Shown here piece by piece: positions 34,321 through 43,205 of a DNA stretch of 64,000 nt; position 1 is the stretch's first letter, and each line of letters opens with the position of its first letter. The notes beneath the pieces are model-generated. The model was not told the DNA's origin, did not search any database, and saw only the letters and a list, made by a program, of their open reading frames with translations. Both the position numbers and the translations under genes were made by a program. The stretch spans positions 100,125 through 164,124 of the forward strand of contig CACSIL010000003.1 in NCBI GenBank assembly GCA_902705825.1, written 5' to 3'. The stretch is from Halioglobus japonicus (GTDB taxonomy: Bacteria > Pseudomonadota > Gammaproteobacteria > Pseudomonadales > Halieaceae).

Positions 34321-35727
34321 ATGCGCACTCGATACAGCACTGTATTCACCCTCGCGACGGCCATCTCGATGCTGGCCATACTGTCCGGTTGCGCCAGCAG
34401 CGCTTCAACTGGCAGGGAAATGCATCAGGAAATGATCACACAGGGTGCAGCCTACGACGATCCGGAATTGCAGGCATACGTGAACCGGGTAGGCCAACAG
34501 CTGGTCGCCAACAGCGACGAGCCCGGCACAACGTTTACATTTACCGTGATCGACAGCCCGGATATCAACGCGTTCGCGGCCCCCGGCGGCTTCATTTATG
34601 TCAATCGCGGCCTTCTTGCCTACCTCGAGAATGAGGCGGAGCTGGCCGGCGTACTGTCGCATGAAATCGGTCACATCACAGCCAGTCATCACAGCAGGCG
34701 GGAAGCGGCCTCGGTTGCCAACAAAGTGGTTGCCACCACAACGTACGTACTCACCGGCAGCGGCGATCTCGCCAACGCCTCCAATATGTATGGCACCGAA
34801 CTCGTCAGCGGCTATGGCCGGGATATGGAACTGGAGGCGGACGGGCTCGGCGCCGAATATATGTACAACACCGGCTACGACCCCGAATCACTGCTGGAAG
34901 TGATCGGCACACTGAAAGATCACGAGCAGTTCCAGCGCGTCAAAGCCAAAGCCGGCGGCAAGCGCGTCGCCACCTATCACGGCCTGTACGCAAGCCATCC
35001 GCGCAATGATCAGCGCCTGAAGCAGGTTATCAAGACAGCCGGTGAACTCGACCCAAACGCGCAGGGTGAAGACCCGTCACTGCCCGGCGAATTCAAACGC
35101 CACATCGAGGGGCTGGTGTGGGGCGAGAGCGTGCCCAGCGACCGAGTGGATAATCGCTATTACCACAACAAGCTCGGGTTCACTTTCGAGCGACCACCGA
35201 ACTGGAGCGTGAACGCCGGCGCCAGTGCCATCGTTGCGAGATCGCCGGACGGCACCACTGAGCTGATAGTCTCCGTCCGCCGCCGCGATCAGAGTGCCAC
35301 TCCCCGTGCCGTGCTCGAGAGTAGCCTGTCGGGTGCACTCAACAACGGCACAGATCTGGATCAGGCCGGGCTCAAAGGCTATACCGGCATCACCGGCAGC
35401 GGAGCCAGCGGAGCCAGCGCGCATCGCGTGGCCATTATCGATTACAACAACCTGAGTTACCTGTTCGATGGCAAGGCACAGAATTTTGCCGTTGACGACC
35501 CCACCCTGTTAGCCATGATCGAAAGCTTCCGCCCGATGCACCCCGCCGAGCACGGCGCCAGCAACGGGCTCTATGTGCATTACATCCAGGTACCACAGGG
35601 TGCCACCATGGCCAGCCTCGCCTCCGGGATACGCATCCCCAATGCCGAGGCGCAACTGCGATTGCTAAATGGACTGTATCCACGCGGCGAACCGCGCACG
35701 GGTGACTGGATAAAGATCATACGGTAG
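34321..35727 (+). CDS. M48-family metalloprotease lipoprotein (envelope system gene 13)
   Basis: A 468-residue zinc protease anchored by a lipid (lipobox ILSGC, Cys24). The zinc motif HEIGH is at residues 114-118 and the downstream Glu ligand is in ELEADGLGAEY. The C-terminus (YIQVPQGATMASLASG, LRLLNGLYP, GDWIKIIR) is the LysM-like end common in periplasmic M48 proteases of the BepA-related type. In this operon it may process or quality-control the system's lipoproteins; that is inference. Confidence 0.88.
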   Translation: MRTRYSTVFTLATAISMLAILSGCASSASTGREMHQEMITQGAAYDDPELQAYVNRVGQQLVANSDEPGTTFTFTVIDSPDINAFAAPGGFIYVNRGLLAYLENEAELAGVLSHEIGHITASHHSRREAASVANKVVATTTYVLTGSGDLANASNMYGTELVSGYGRDMELEADGLGAEYMYNTGYDPESLLEVIGTLKDHEQFQRVKAKAGGKRVATYHGLYASHPRNDQRLKQVIKTAGELDPNAQGEDPSLPGEFKRHIEGLVWGESVPSDRVDNRYYHNKLGFTFERPPNWSVNAGASAIVARSPDGTTELIVSVRRRDQSATPRAVLESSLSGALNNGTDLDQAGLKGYTGITGSGASGASAHRVAIIDYNNLSYLFDGKAQNFAVDDPTLLAMIESFRPMHPAEHGASNGLYVHYIQVPQGATMASLASGIRIPNAEAQLRLLNGLYPRGEPRTGDWIKIIR

Positions 35728-35847
35728 AGCCCCGCCAGGCTTGGGTGTTGATAGCAGCCGCGCCTATTTTGCGGTTAAACGTGACGCATTGAGCGCTTTG
35801 CGCTGGACTCGCTGATACAGCCCATGCAAAATTGTCTCTTCAGTGCT

Positions 35848-35883
35848 ACCTCCGAACGCCAATGTCACCTCTGAAAGCCAATG
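35848..35883. repeat. Two 17-bp imperfect direct repeats upstream of the sulfotransferase gene
   Basis: ACCTCCGAACGCCAATG (35848-35864) and ACCTCTGAAAGCCAATG (35867-35883) match at 15 of 17 positions with a 19-bp period, about two helical turns. They end 35 bases before the start codon at 35918. This spacing fits a transcription-factor binding pair, but no regulator can be named. Confidence 0.4.
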
Positions 35884-35917
35884 CCTTCACACTTCCCCAA
35901 AAAAGGAATAGTCGGGA

Positions 35918-36949
35918 ATGACGACGCCAGAACACACCCCCACACCTGACCTCTCTGACCCAGCCCAGATAAGCCGGGCGAGGCAAACGATAGAGAATGA
36001 AGCTGAGCAGATGCGCCACCAGGGTATCGGCGCGCCAGACTATTTCGGACTGATGAATCTGCACCCTGAGTCACAGCGTGTATTTTTCATTCACATACCA
36101 AAATGTGGCGGCACCTCTGTTCGCAAAACCCTGGTACACAGCAACAAGTGCGCTCCGATACCCCTCTCGGGTAGCGGCCCCATCGACCAGGCTATCGCCT
36201 ATATGGCACATTGCTATCCACCGAAAACGCCGCAGGGCGAGCTGTTACGGTCTTACCTTGCAGAAGATGCCGCCATGGATCGACAGCAGCGTTTCCTGCG
36301 TGTCTATGCCGGCTACCAGCTGATCCAGAATCCCGAGAGGATGTTTATACTGGGGCACAAGCAAGCGCGCGAACTCCTGCCTTATTACCGCGCTGGTAAA
36401 GATATCTTTTTTACCACTGTGCGTGACCCTGCCGAGATGCTGAAAAGCATGGTGGCCTATCGCGTCTCACACACGCTCAAGAACGACAAACGACCCGACT
36501 CCGTCAATTTGCTCAAGTACCTGCGGATGGATATTGACACCTTCACAGAAGCGGTCAGGTCCCAACCGCAAGCACTGGCAGAGAAAATTCTGAAAAAGGA
36601 AGCGCCGTGTATGGCGGCCTTTCTGTCGTTCGATTCAAAGCCCAATCACTCGGCGGTAATGAAAAGTCTTAAAACCAATAACGTTTTCATCGCGCATATG
36701 TCAGAGCAAAACCAGATGCTGACCGCCCTGTTCGGCGAACAGACGGTTCAACCACGTGAAAACTCGTCACATACACGGCAGGGATTGGCCGCCGAATTTA
36801 CAGCCATGGTTCCCATGGCGTGGACCAGTCCGTTTGTCGATGCCCAGTCCCAGAAAATCTACAACCAACTGGAAGCGAGCGGCATCATAGGTTACTGGGA
36901 AAAGGGAGGCACGAAAGCCGGCTACCTGGAGTTGCTCAGGAACCTCTGA
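35918..36949 (+). CDS. Sulfotransferase family protein
   Basis: A 343-residue protein with the PAPS 5'-phosphosulfate loop VFFIHIPKCGGTSV at about residues 55-68, the hallmark of the carbohydrate/heparan-type sulfotransferase family, and FFTTVRDPAEM, resembling the 3'-phosphate-binding segment. It should transfer sulfate from PAPS to an unknown acceptor, plausibly a surface glycan. Ribosome-binding AAGGA lies 9-13 bases upstream. It is convergent with a small exported protein gene. Confidence 0.8.
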   Translation: MTTPEHTPTPDLSDPAQISRARQTIENEAEQMRHQGIGAPDYFGLMNLHPESQRVFFIHIPKCGGTSVRKTLVHSNKCAPIPLSGSGPIDQAIAYMAHCYPPKTPQGELLRSYLAEDAAMDRQQRFLRVYAGYQLIQNPERMFILGHKQARELLPYYRAGKDIFFTTVRDPAEMLKSMVAYRVSHTLKNDKRPDSVNLLKYLRMDIDTFTEAVRSQPQALAEKILKKEAPCMAAFLSFDSKPNHSAVMKSLKTNNVFIAHMSEQNQMLTALFGEQTVQPRENSSHTRQGLAAEFTAMVPMAWTSPFVDAQSQKIYNQLEASGIIGYWEKGGTKAGYLELLRNL

Positions 36950-36978
36950 CCCGGGCCCGCTGGCGCTAATTACGCAAG

Positions 36979-37017
36979 TAGGCATGACGCTCAACGGTGG
37001 AGCGTCACACCTGCCTG
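36979..37017. terminator. Hairpin between convergent genes
   Basis: TGACGCTC (36985-36992) pairs with GAGCGTCA (37000-37007) around a 7-base loop, and outer AGGCA/TGCCT could extend the stem across a short bulge. No T-tract follows, so a bidirectional terminator role is tentative. Confidence 0.4.
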
Positions 37018-37031
37018 TTGCTAACTAGATG

Positions 37032-37313
37032 TCAGTTTGCCGGCAACGCTGCCAGATCAGCATTGAGGGCTTCCATTTCTTCATCGCTAAGCGGCTCCGG
37101 AGAGTAAACCTGAATGTCTACCAGCGTCATACCACGCGCCATATCGAGCTGGGCATTAGAGCTAAAGCCGGGGATATACTCCTCTACCACCGCCATAGCG
37201 GCCGGATCGTCCAGCAGGATACCGATAGGTGTTTCCGATGCTGAGTAAGGTCCAGCTTGGGCAAAACTCAGTGCGGAAAAAAGAAGAGTAGTGGCTAAAA
37301 TCAATGAACGCAT
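37032..37313 (-). CDS. Small exported protein
   Basis: A 93-residue product: signal peptide (LILATTLLFSALSFAQA) then about 73 mature residues with ETPIGILLDDPAAMAVVEEY and LDMARGMTLVDIQVY. From memory, this TPIGxLLxxPA / ARGMTLxxIQ pattern occurs as an appended domain in exported carbohydrate esterases of alphaproteobacteria; here it stands alone. Function unknown. Confidence 0.65.
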   Translation of the reverse strand: MRSLILATTLLFSALSFAQAGPYSASETPIGILLDDPAAMAVVEEYIPGFSSNAQLDMARGMTLVDIQVYSPEPLSDEEMEALNADLAALPAN

Positions 37314-37416
37314 TTTGCACCTCTGTTTATGGTGAAGGGGCCTCAGTCTAGCTCAAAGTGAAATGCTCTGTCATCACTCGTCTCACAGCCCGCAGGCGGC
37401 TCATTTTCGCGATGTT

Positions 37417-37785
37417 CTAGGCTGGATCACCATCGGGAATTTCCTGCACCAACACCCAGGGCGCTGCCACTACCGCCCAGAGACAGGTGTTGGCCTCGTA
37501 CCAGATGAGAGCCTGCTCATCGGCCACGGCAGAGACCTCACCCGCTGCGATCCATTGCTCAAAGCGCTCGGCATTATCCATCCCTAGTTGCACAGCAACA
37601 TCGACGAGATTGAGCTGCGCTGATACCGCGACGACGCTGCCGTGGGCGTAGTACGTCTGCAACTCATGCCAGTGAATCCGCGCGGTCTGCTGGTGATATT
37701 CCTGGCGCAACACATTCTCGCGCTCTTCCATCACACTGTCCTTCACACCATTGCCCATCTGTTCCCTGCCCTCTCCCTCAGCCAT
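37417..37785 (-). CDS. DUF2288 family protein
   Basis: A 122-residue protein matching the DUF2288 pattern (RIHWHELQTYYAHGSVVAV, LNLVDVAVQLGMDNAERFEQW). The ATG at 37785 lies inside the end of the upstream hydrolase gene, an 8-base overlap, so it is translationally coupled. No function is established for the family. Confidence 0.8.
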   Translation of the reverse strand: MAEGEGREQMGNGVKDSVMEERENVLRQEYHQQTARIHWHELQTYYAHGSVVAVSAQLNLVDVAVQLGMDNAERFEQWIAAGEVSAVADEQALIWYEANTCLWAVVAAPWVLVQEIPDGDPA

Positions 37786-38428
37786 AACGCGAGTCCGCCA
37801 CAAAAGGGTTGGTTTGCCGCTCATTGCCGAAGGTCGAGGTCGGACCGTGGCCGGGAACAAACGTGATGTCATCGCCCAACGGGAACAATTTTTCACGGAT
37901 GCTGGCAATCAAATCATCGTGATTTCCCCTGGGGAAATCGGTGCGCCCGATGGAGCCGTGAAACAGCACATCACCCACCCACGCTACACGCTGCGCTTCA
38001 TGGACGAACACCACATGGCCCGGCGTGTGCCCCGGACAGTGGAAAACCTGTAGTACCTGCTCGCCGACTGTCACCGTATCACCCTGTTCAAGCCAGCGAT
38101 CCGGGACAAAGACTTCTGCCGCAGGGAAGCCCGACATCTGGCAGGACTCCGGGAGTTTCTGCAACCAGAAATCATCCTCCCGGTGCGGCCCTTCTATCGG
38201 TATATCCAATTGTTGGCGCAATACATCGGAGGCGGCGCAGTGATCCATATGGGCGTGAGTGAGGATTATTTTTTCCACAGTCGCCTGCATTTGTTCAACC
38301 GCTGCCAGAATACGCTCAATATCCCCGCCTGGATCGACGATGGCAGCGCGCGCAGTGGACTCACACTTAATGATGGAACAGTTTTGCTGGTAGGGCGTAA
38401 CGGGGACGATAGTACACTGAATGGACAT
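37778..38428 (-). CDS. MBL-fold metallo-hydrolase (glyoxalase II-like)
   Basis: A 216-residue metallo-beta-lactamase-fold enzyme with the metal motif THAHMDH, then CPGHTPGHV and FVPGHGPTST. Length and motifs match the short YcbL-type hydroxyacylglutathione hydrolase-like group (glyoxalase II acts on S-D-lactoylglutathione). The substrate is not proven by sequence. It is the first gene of a two-gene unit with DUF2288. Confidence 0.9.
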   Translation of the reverse strand: MSIQCTIVPVTPYQQNCSIIKCESTARAAIVDPGGDIERILAAVEQMQATVEKIILTHAHMDHCAASDVLRQQLDIPIEGPHREDDFWLQKLPESCQMSGFPAAEVFVPDRWLEQGDTVTVGEQVLQVFHCPGHTPGHVVFVHEAQRVAWVGDVLFHGSIGRTDFPRGNHDDLIASIREKLFPLGDDITFVPGHGPTSTFGNERQTNPFVADSRYG

Positions 38429-38492
38429 ATGCAGATATTGATCTCAATAGCAGGTTCTTGGGGGAAAAACAGTTGATTGCGTACGCATAAAC

Positions 38493-39812
38493 TCAGACCG
38501 TGGGTGGCGACGCGGACACCGCATTGCTGTCACTGTCGTCGTCATCCTGATTAGCGCGTTCGTCAAGAAACACTTCCTCATCGAATTGATTCTCGCTGCG
38601 CGCCACGGCAACTGAGACCACCGAATCGCCGGTGACATTGACTGCGGTGCGCACCATATCCAGCAAACGGTCAACACCGATAATCAACGCAATTCCCTCA
38701 ACCGGGATACCGACCTGGCTCAATACCATTGCCAGCGTAATCAGGCCGACGCCCGGCACGGCGGCAGTACCGATGGAGGCCAGCGTGGCCGTGATAACCA
38801 CCATGATATACGCGCCCATGGACAGATCCATGCCGTACACCTGGGCGATGAAGACGGTTGCCACACCCTGCATGATTGCAGTGCCGTCCATATTAATGGT
38901 CGCCCCCAGAGGCACTGTAAAACCGGCCACTGAGTTGTGTACACCCAGCCGGTTCTCAACGGTACGCAAGGTGATGGGCAGCGTCGCGCCGGAGGAGGCC
39001 GTACTGAAGGCGAAAGCCCATACCGGGCGCATCTTGCTTAGCAGTATGCGCGGAGACAACCCTGTCAGACCCTTGAGCAACAGGCTGTACGTCACCAGCA
39101 CATGAAACAACAAAACCGCCAGCACAGTGAAAAAATACGTCGCCAGATCGAGGATGGCACTGATACCCATAGTGGAGAACAGCTTTGCCAGCAGGGCGAA
39201 CACACCGTAGGGCGCAAGGTGCATCAATACGTCAACCATCTTCATCACTACCGCTTCCAGATCGCGGAAGAAACTGGCAATACGCTGGCCCGGCTCACCG
39301 GCATGAGAGATCGCGTAACCAAACAGCAGGGCGAAAACGATGATCTGTAACATCTTGCCCTCAGCCATCGCCCGCACGGGGTTGGTGGGAAAGATATTCA
39401 CCAGCACATCGGTCAGCGGCGGGGGCGGCGTTGCCTGAAAGCTGACGTTGCTGACCAGGTTTACGCCCTCGCCGGGGCCTATCAGCACTGCAGCAATCAA
39501 CGCCACAGTGACGGCAATGGCTGTCGTAACCAGGTAGAGCAGCATTGTCTTGCCCGCAATAGGCCCCATACGCGCACTGTTACCCAGCGAACTGGAACCA
39601 CACACCAGCGAAACCAGCACCAGCGGCACCACCAGCAACTTCAGCGAGGCGACAAAAATTCGCCCGACCACATCGAACAGCCCCCCGACGAGATAGGTAT
39701 TGATGACCCCTTCCAGCCCCGGTACAAGATCGATATGAAATAGTGCGTTAAGCCCGGAGCCGACCAGGACTCCGGCGACCATCGCAAGCAGAATGCGGCT
39801 TGTTAAGCTCAC
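38493..39812 (-). CDS. Dicarboxylate/amino acid:cation symporter (DAACS family)
   Basis: A 439-residue inner-membrane transporter with about eight hydrophobic segments and the DAACS re-entrant and substrate motifs STASSGATLPIT and GATINMDGTAI, plus the GVDRLLDMVRTAVNVTGD region in TM8. Likely substrates are glutamate, aspartate or C4-dicarboxylates with Na+ or H+. GTG start at 39812 overlaps the stop of the upstream lipoprotein gene (GTGA), implying coupling. Confidence 0.93.
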   Translation of the reverse strand: MSLTSRILLAMVAGVLVGSGLNALFHIDLVPGLEGVINTYLVGGLFDVVGRIFVASLKLLVVPLVLVSLVCGSSSLGNSARMGPIAGKTMLLYLVTTAIAVTVALIAAVLIGPGEGVNLVSNVSFQATPPPPLTDVLVNIFPTNPVRAMAEGKMLQIIVFALLFGYAISHAGEPGQRIASFFRDLEAVVMKMVDVLMHLAPYGVFALLAKLFSTMGISAILDLATYFFTVLAVLLFHVLVTYSLLLKGLTGLSPRILLSKMRPVWAFAFSTASSGATLPITLRTVENRLGVHNSVAGFTVPLGATINMDGTAIMQGVATVFIAQVYGMDLSMGAYIMVVITATLASIGTAAVPGVGLITLAMVLSQVGIPVEGIALIIGVDRLLDMVRTAVNVTGDSVVSVAVARSENQFDEEVFLDERANQDDDDSDSNAVSASPPTV

Positions 39813-40036
39813 TCTGGGCAGGGCCCAGGGTTGTAGCCGGAGACGGCATTATCCGCACAGGCGGTACACGGCGATGCAAACTCTCTGGTGCCACCCGCTG
39901 TGAGCACGGCACACGTTGGCCGAAACTCTCGGGTACAAACCAGTGGCCGCTCCTCGGGACAGACGGTGGCGGGCTGCGGCTGACTGATGCAGGCTGACAG
40001 CATCAGTGTGGCGGCCAGGGTGCAGAGACTTCGCAT
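39809..40036 (-). CDS. Kazal-like Cys-rich lipoprotein
   Basis: A 75-residue lipoprotein: ATG at 40036 with GGAG upstream, lipobox MLSAC, then a small domain with six cysteines (VCPEERPLVCTREFRPTCAV; PCTACADNAVSGYNPGPC). The spacing resembles a Kazal-type protease-inhibitor domain. A protease-inhibitor or binding role in the envelope is inference. Its stop overlaps the symporter start. Confidence 0.72.
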   Translation of the reverse strand: MRSLCTLAATLMLSACISQPQPATVCPEERPLVCTREFRPTCAVLTAGGTREFASPCTACADNAVSGYNPGPCPE

Positions 40037-40126
40037 TTTTTTCTCCAATATGACGACAGGTAAAGCAGCAAACGGAAGCCTAACACTGTGCCGCATGCTG
40101 CGCACGCTGAACCTGTGTGCGGGGTG

Positions 40127-41521
40127 TTAACGGGCGCCAAGTATCATCATTTGCCGCGCCACTTCAATAGCCTTCTCGTAGCTGGAAATATCGATGTATT
40201 CATTGGTCCCGTGCACTGATGAAGCCTGAGCAAGCGATACCAACATACCCTGAAACCGGTACTGGTTGTCCGCCAGATCAATGTAATGGCGGGTATCCGT
40301 CGTTGCAACCAACAGGGACGGCACTATAACAGCCTCGGGATAGACCTCGCTGACCGCCTCTGAGATCACGCTGAATCCACTCCCGGTATAGTCCGACACG
40401 CCGGGCACATTATCCCACTGATCGTAACTGATCTCGATGGCAGGGTCGTCGACCACCTCCGTAATATAGTTCACCACCGTCTCGGGAGTGTCCCCGGGCA
40501 GCAGGCGGAAGTTGACCTTGGCCTCAGCCCGCTGCGGCACAACATTCTCTTTGACGCCGGCGTTGAACATCGTGAGCGCGGTGGTCGTGCGAACAAAGGA
40601 GTTGGTTGTTGGATCTTCACCCATCTGGTCTGCCACAAGCCCACCGGTGAGCCACAGGTTGCTGAAGAAAAACCGCTCGGGCTGATCCAGGTGTGGCCCC
40701 ATGGTTTCCAGCATTGCCGCCACCGGCCCCACTATCCGCGTTGGAAAAGGGTTGTTCTCAATCCGCTCCAGTGCGGCGGACAAGCGCCCGATAGTGCTGG
40801 TTTTGGGCGGTCTGGAAGAGTGGCCACCCTCGCCGGTCGCCACCAGTGTCAGTGTGAGATAGCCCTTTTCTGCGACATTGATTATGGCGACAGGGCTATC
40901 GGGCAACAGCGGGTTGTCCGAAATCACCATCCCCCCCTCGTCCACCATCCACGAAAAGTGCCAGCCCTTTTCCCGCATACGCTCAGCCAGCTTGCCGGCA
41001 CCGTCTTTACCGCTGATCTCCTCATCGTGGCCGAAGGCAAAGACCATCGTACGCGCCGGCACAAACCCCTCGGCCAGCAGCGACTCCGCCGCTTCGAGAT
41101 TGCCCAGCACACCCTGCTTGTCATCCAGCGAACCGCGACCGTAGATACGCCCGTCCGCTACCACCCCGGCAAAGGGTGGATGCTCCCAATCGTCTGCGGT
41201 ACCCGGTTCTATGGGCACTACATCCATATGCGCTGTGAACAATATCGGTTGCAGCGACGGATCACTGCCCGGCCAGCGGATCAACAGGCTGTAATCATTG
41301 ACAGTTTCCACCTCCAGCTCGGTGAAGACGCGCGGATAAGAGGCACGCAGAAATTTGTGAAAGCGCCGAAACTCACGGAGGTCTATCTGACTGCTATCCT
41401 GATGACTGATCGTCTTGATCTGGATGGCTTTGCCGAGACGCTGCGCGGGGTCGGATGCGGCAGAGCTCATTGCGCCGCCAAGTAGTAGTGCCGCTGTCAG
41501 GGCAGTTAAAATTCGTGACAT
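40127..41521 (-). CDS. Exported M20-family metallopeptidase
   Basis: A 464-residue exported zinc exopeptidase. Signal peptide MSRILTALTAALLLGGAMSSA follows a GGAGACC ribosome-binding site at the chosen ATG (41521). Metal-ligand motifs are visible: FTAHMDVVP, GRGSLDDKQG, the general-base pair in FGHDEEISG, and the C-terminal VHGTNEYI with its His. The carboxypeptidase S/ArgE-like group is the best match; peptide substrate unknown. Confidence 0.9.
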   Translation of the reverse strand: MSRILTALTAALLLGGAMSSAASDPAQRLGKAIQIKTISHQDSSQIDLREFRRFHKFLRASYPRVFTELEVETVNDYSLLIRWPGSDPSLQPILFTAHMDVVPIEPGTADDWEHPPFAGVVADGRIYGRGSLDDKQGVLGNLEAAESLLAEGFVPARTMVFAFGHDEEISGKDGAGKLAERMREKGWHFSWMVDEGGMVISDNPLLPDSPVAIINVAEKGYLTLTLVATGEGGHSSRPPKTSTIGRLSAALERIENNPFPTRIVGPVAAMLETMGPHLDQPERFFFSNLWLTGGLVADQMGEDPTTNSFVRTTTALTMFNAGVKENVVPQRAEAKVNFRLLPGDTPETVVNYITEVVDDPAIEISYDQWDNVPGVSDYTGSGFSVISEAVSEVYPEAVIVPSLLVATTDTRHYIDLADNQYRFQGMLVSLAQASSVHGTNEYIDISSYEKAIEVARQMMILGAR

Positions 41522-41587
41522 ATCAGGTCTCCGCATTCGAAACGTCAGGGACATCGTCCTGTATTAAAAGCAGGTGGTGCTGCTGCA

Positions 41588-42592
41588 TCAATCTACCAGG
41601 AATTCGTAAATTGCCGTGGTCGCTATATCATGGCCTTTGCTATTGGGGTGCTGATCATCTCTGGCGACAATCAATTCCGACCAATCACTGTACTGCTCGT
41701 AGTCTGGCAACAGATCCCGGGTATCAAACCCACTTTCCGACAGTGCCGCTTTCACGACATTATGGACCTCTTTGTAAGGGTAGTTCTCGGCATCGGCTCC
41801 CAGCTCAGGAAAGATGATAGCTCGACGCTTAACACCATCCTGCTGCGCCATAGTTGCAAGTTCGGCCAGGGCGTTCTGCACTGTATGAAATTCCGGCGAG
41901 GAGTCCACATACAGACTATTCCAGAGCTCCTCCTTAGTTTGGCTCTGGCTGAGCCTGTGGTACGTCATGTAAACCCACGTCGCAAGCAGGCTGTACTGCG
42001 ACAGCTGGTCTCTGGTATTTCTATACGCCACATCTGCCCTGAAGATTTCGGCCAGAAATTCCGTGCCGGTCACGTCGTTGAGAACGTAGGACAGCAAAAT
42101 CTCATCGGGATCGAATTGCCGGATATAAGTGCGGTACAGCTCGGCTTGTTGCACGGTGCCGTAACCGGAGCGACCAAAGTTCAGGATTTCATATCGCCTA
42201 CCCTCACTATTGTCGTTCAGGCGATTCTCCAGCTGCGTGGCAAAAATATCACTCAAAGCTACCGAATAGCCGTATGCAAAAGAGTCGCCTATCAGCGCAA
42301 TTCTATACACGTCTTCAGGCTTGTTGACTGTGGTCTCTTTACCCCTGAGACCCAGCGAGTTTATATTGGGGTCGCTGGGATCATATTCATAGGACAAGAT
42401 GGAATTGTCGCTCTTGCGCTTGCGGGCGTTGTGTTTGTCTAAGGCCGTTTTTTCCACACTGTGAACGACACTTTCACCGCCCGGCCGCTCTATCAGGCCC
42501 AGAGAAACCAGCGCCCTTATACCGCCTTCGCAGACCGCGAAAGTAAAAAGCAGGGATACGCATATCAGCGCAGTATTCTTCAGCCAATTCAT
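41588..42592 (-). CDS. SGNH/GDSL-hydrolase family membrane-linked protein
   Basis: A 334-residue protein with an N-terminal signal or anchor (LICVSLLFTFAVCEGGIRAL), the block I motif LIGDSFAYGYSV, a later block resembling GRSGYG, and the terminal catalytic DDQHPNSKGHD. Such enzymes deacylate or esterify glycans and other substrates. It could trim acyl groups from surface polysaccharide in the adjoining island; that is inference. It is divergent from the CBS-domain gene. Confidence 0.82.
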   Translation of the reverse strand: MNWLKNTALICVSLLFTFAVCEGGIRALVSLGLIERPGGESVVHSVEKTALDKHNARKRKSDNSILSYEYDPSDPNINSLGLRGKETTVNKPEDVYRIALIGDSFAYGYSVALSDIFATQLENRLNDNSEGRRYEILNFGRSGYGTVQQAELYRTYIRQFDPDEILLSYVLNDVTGTEFLAEIFRADVAYRNTRDQLSQYSLLATWVYMTYHRLSQSQTKEELWNSLYVDSSPEFHTVQNALAELATMAQQDGVKRRAIIFPELGADAENYPYKEVHNVVKAALSESGFDTRDLLPDYEQYSDWSELIVARDDQHPNSKGHDIATTAIYEFLVD

Positions 42593-42744
42593 GGTTATCC
42601 CGCAGATATCTCTGACTTTATCAAGCGCCCGATATTGTCATAGAAGCGAAACCTAATGCAAACACATACCACAGTAGAGCTGATTGTGATTTTTCGGGCT
42701 ATACTTGGCGAAAAGCCGGAGTTACCGGGCAATTGGAGAAGAGT
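42593..42744. promoter_or_regulatory. Divergent promoter region of the SGNH and CBS genes
   Basis: A 152-base AT-rich gap with a TATACT -10-like hexamer at 42700-42705 for the plus-strand CBS gene. No strong -35 sits at the right distance. A GGAGAAGAGT ribosome-binding site precedes the ATG at 42745. Confidence 0.4.
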
Positions 42745-43146
42745 ATGCTGCAATCGGTCAATCTGCGGGATTATATGTTACCCAACCCGGTGAAGGTCAG
42801 CCCGGAAGACAATATCCTCGATGCAATGAAAGTCATCATCGACAACAAAATTTCCGGCGTTTGCGTGGTCGACAGCAACGGCAATCTGGTGGGTATTCTG
42901 TCTGAAATGGATTGCCTGCGCGCCGTGCTGGGGGCTATTTATAACAACAACAATATCGGCGTAGTACGCGAATATATGGCCTCGGACAATCTGGTGGTTG
43001 CCAACCCCAATGAAGATATCGTGAGTGTTGCCGAGGATATGTTGTTAAAAAACAAACGCCGCAGGCCGGTGGTGGAAAACGGCAAACTGATCGGGCAAAT
43101 CACCTGTCGCCAGCTGCTCAGTGCGGTGATGAAATTCAGAAGCTGA
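42745..43146 (+). CDS. CBS-domain pair protein
   Basis: A 133-residue cytoplasmic protein made of two CBS motifs (VSPEDNILDAMKVIIDNKIS with VDSNGNLVGILSE; ANPNEDIVSVAEDM with VENGKLIGQITC). CBS pairs bind adenosine nucleotides or SAM as sensors. The ATG at 42745 directly follows GGAGAAGAGT. No fused enzyme; partner unknown. Confidence 0.88.
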   Translation: MLQSVNLRDYMLPNPVKVSPEDNILDAMKVIIDNKISGVCVVDSNGNLVGILSEMDCLRAVLGAIYNNNNIGVVREYMASDNLVVANPNEDIVSVAEDMLLKNKRRRPVVENGKLIGQITCRQLLSAVMKFRS

Positions 43147-43205
43147 GCCACCCACTGCATTTTCCGCAGTCGCCTCTGGCTTTCACTGGCAGTTGCGACA
43201 GGGGA

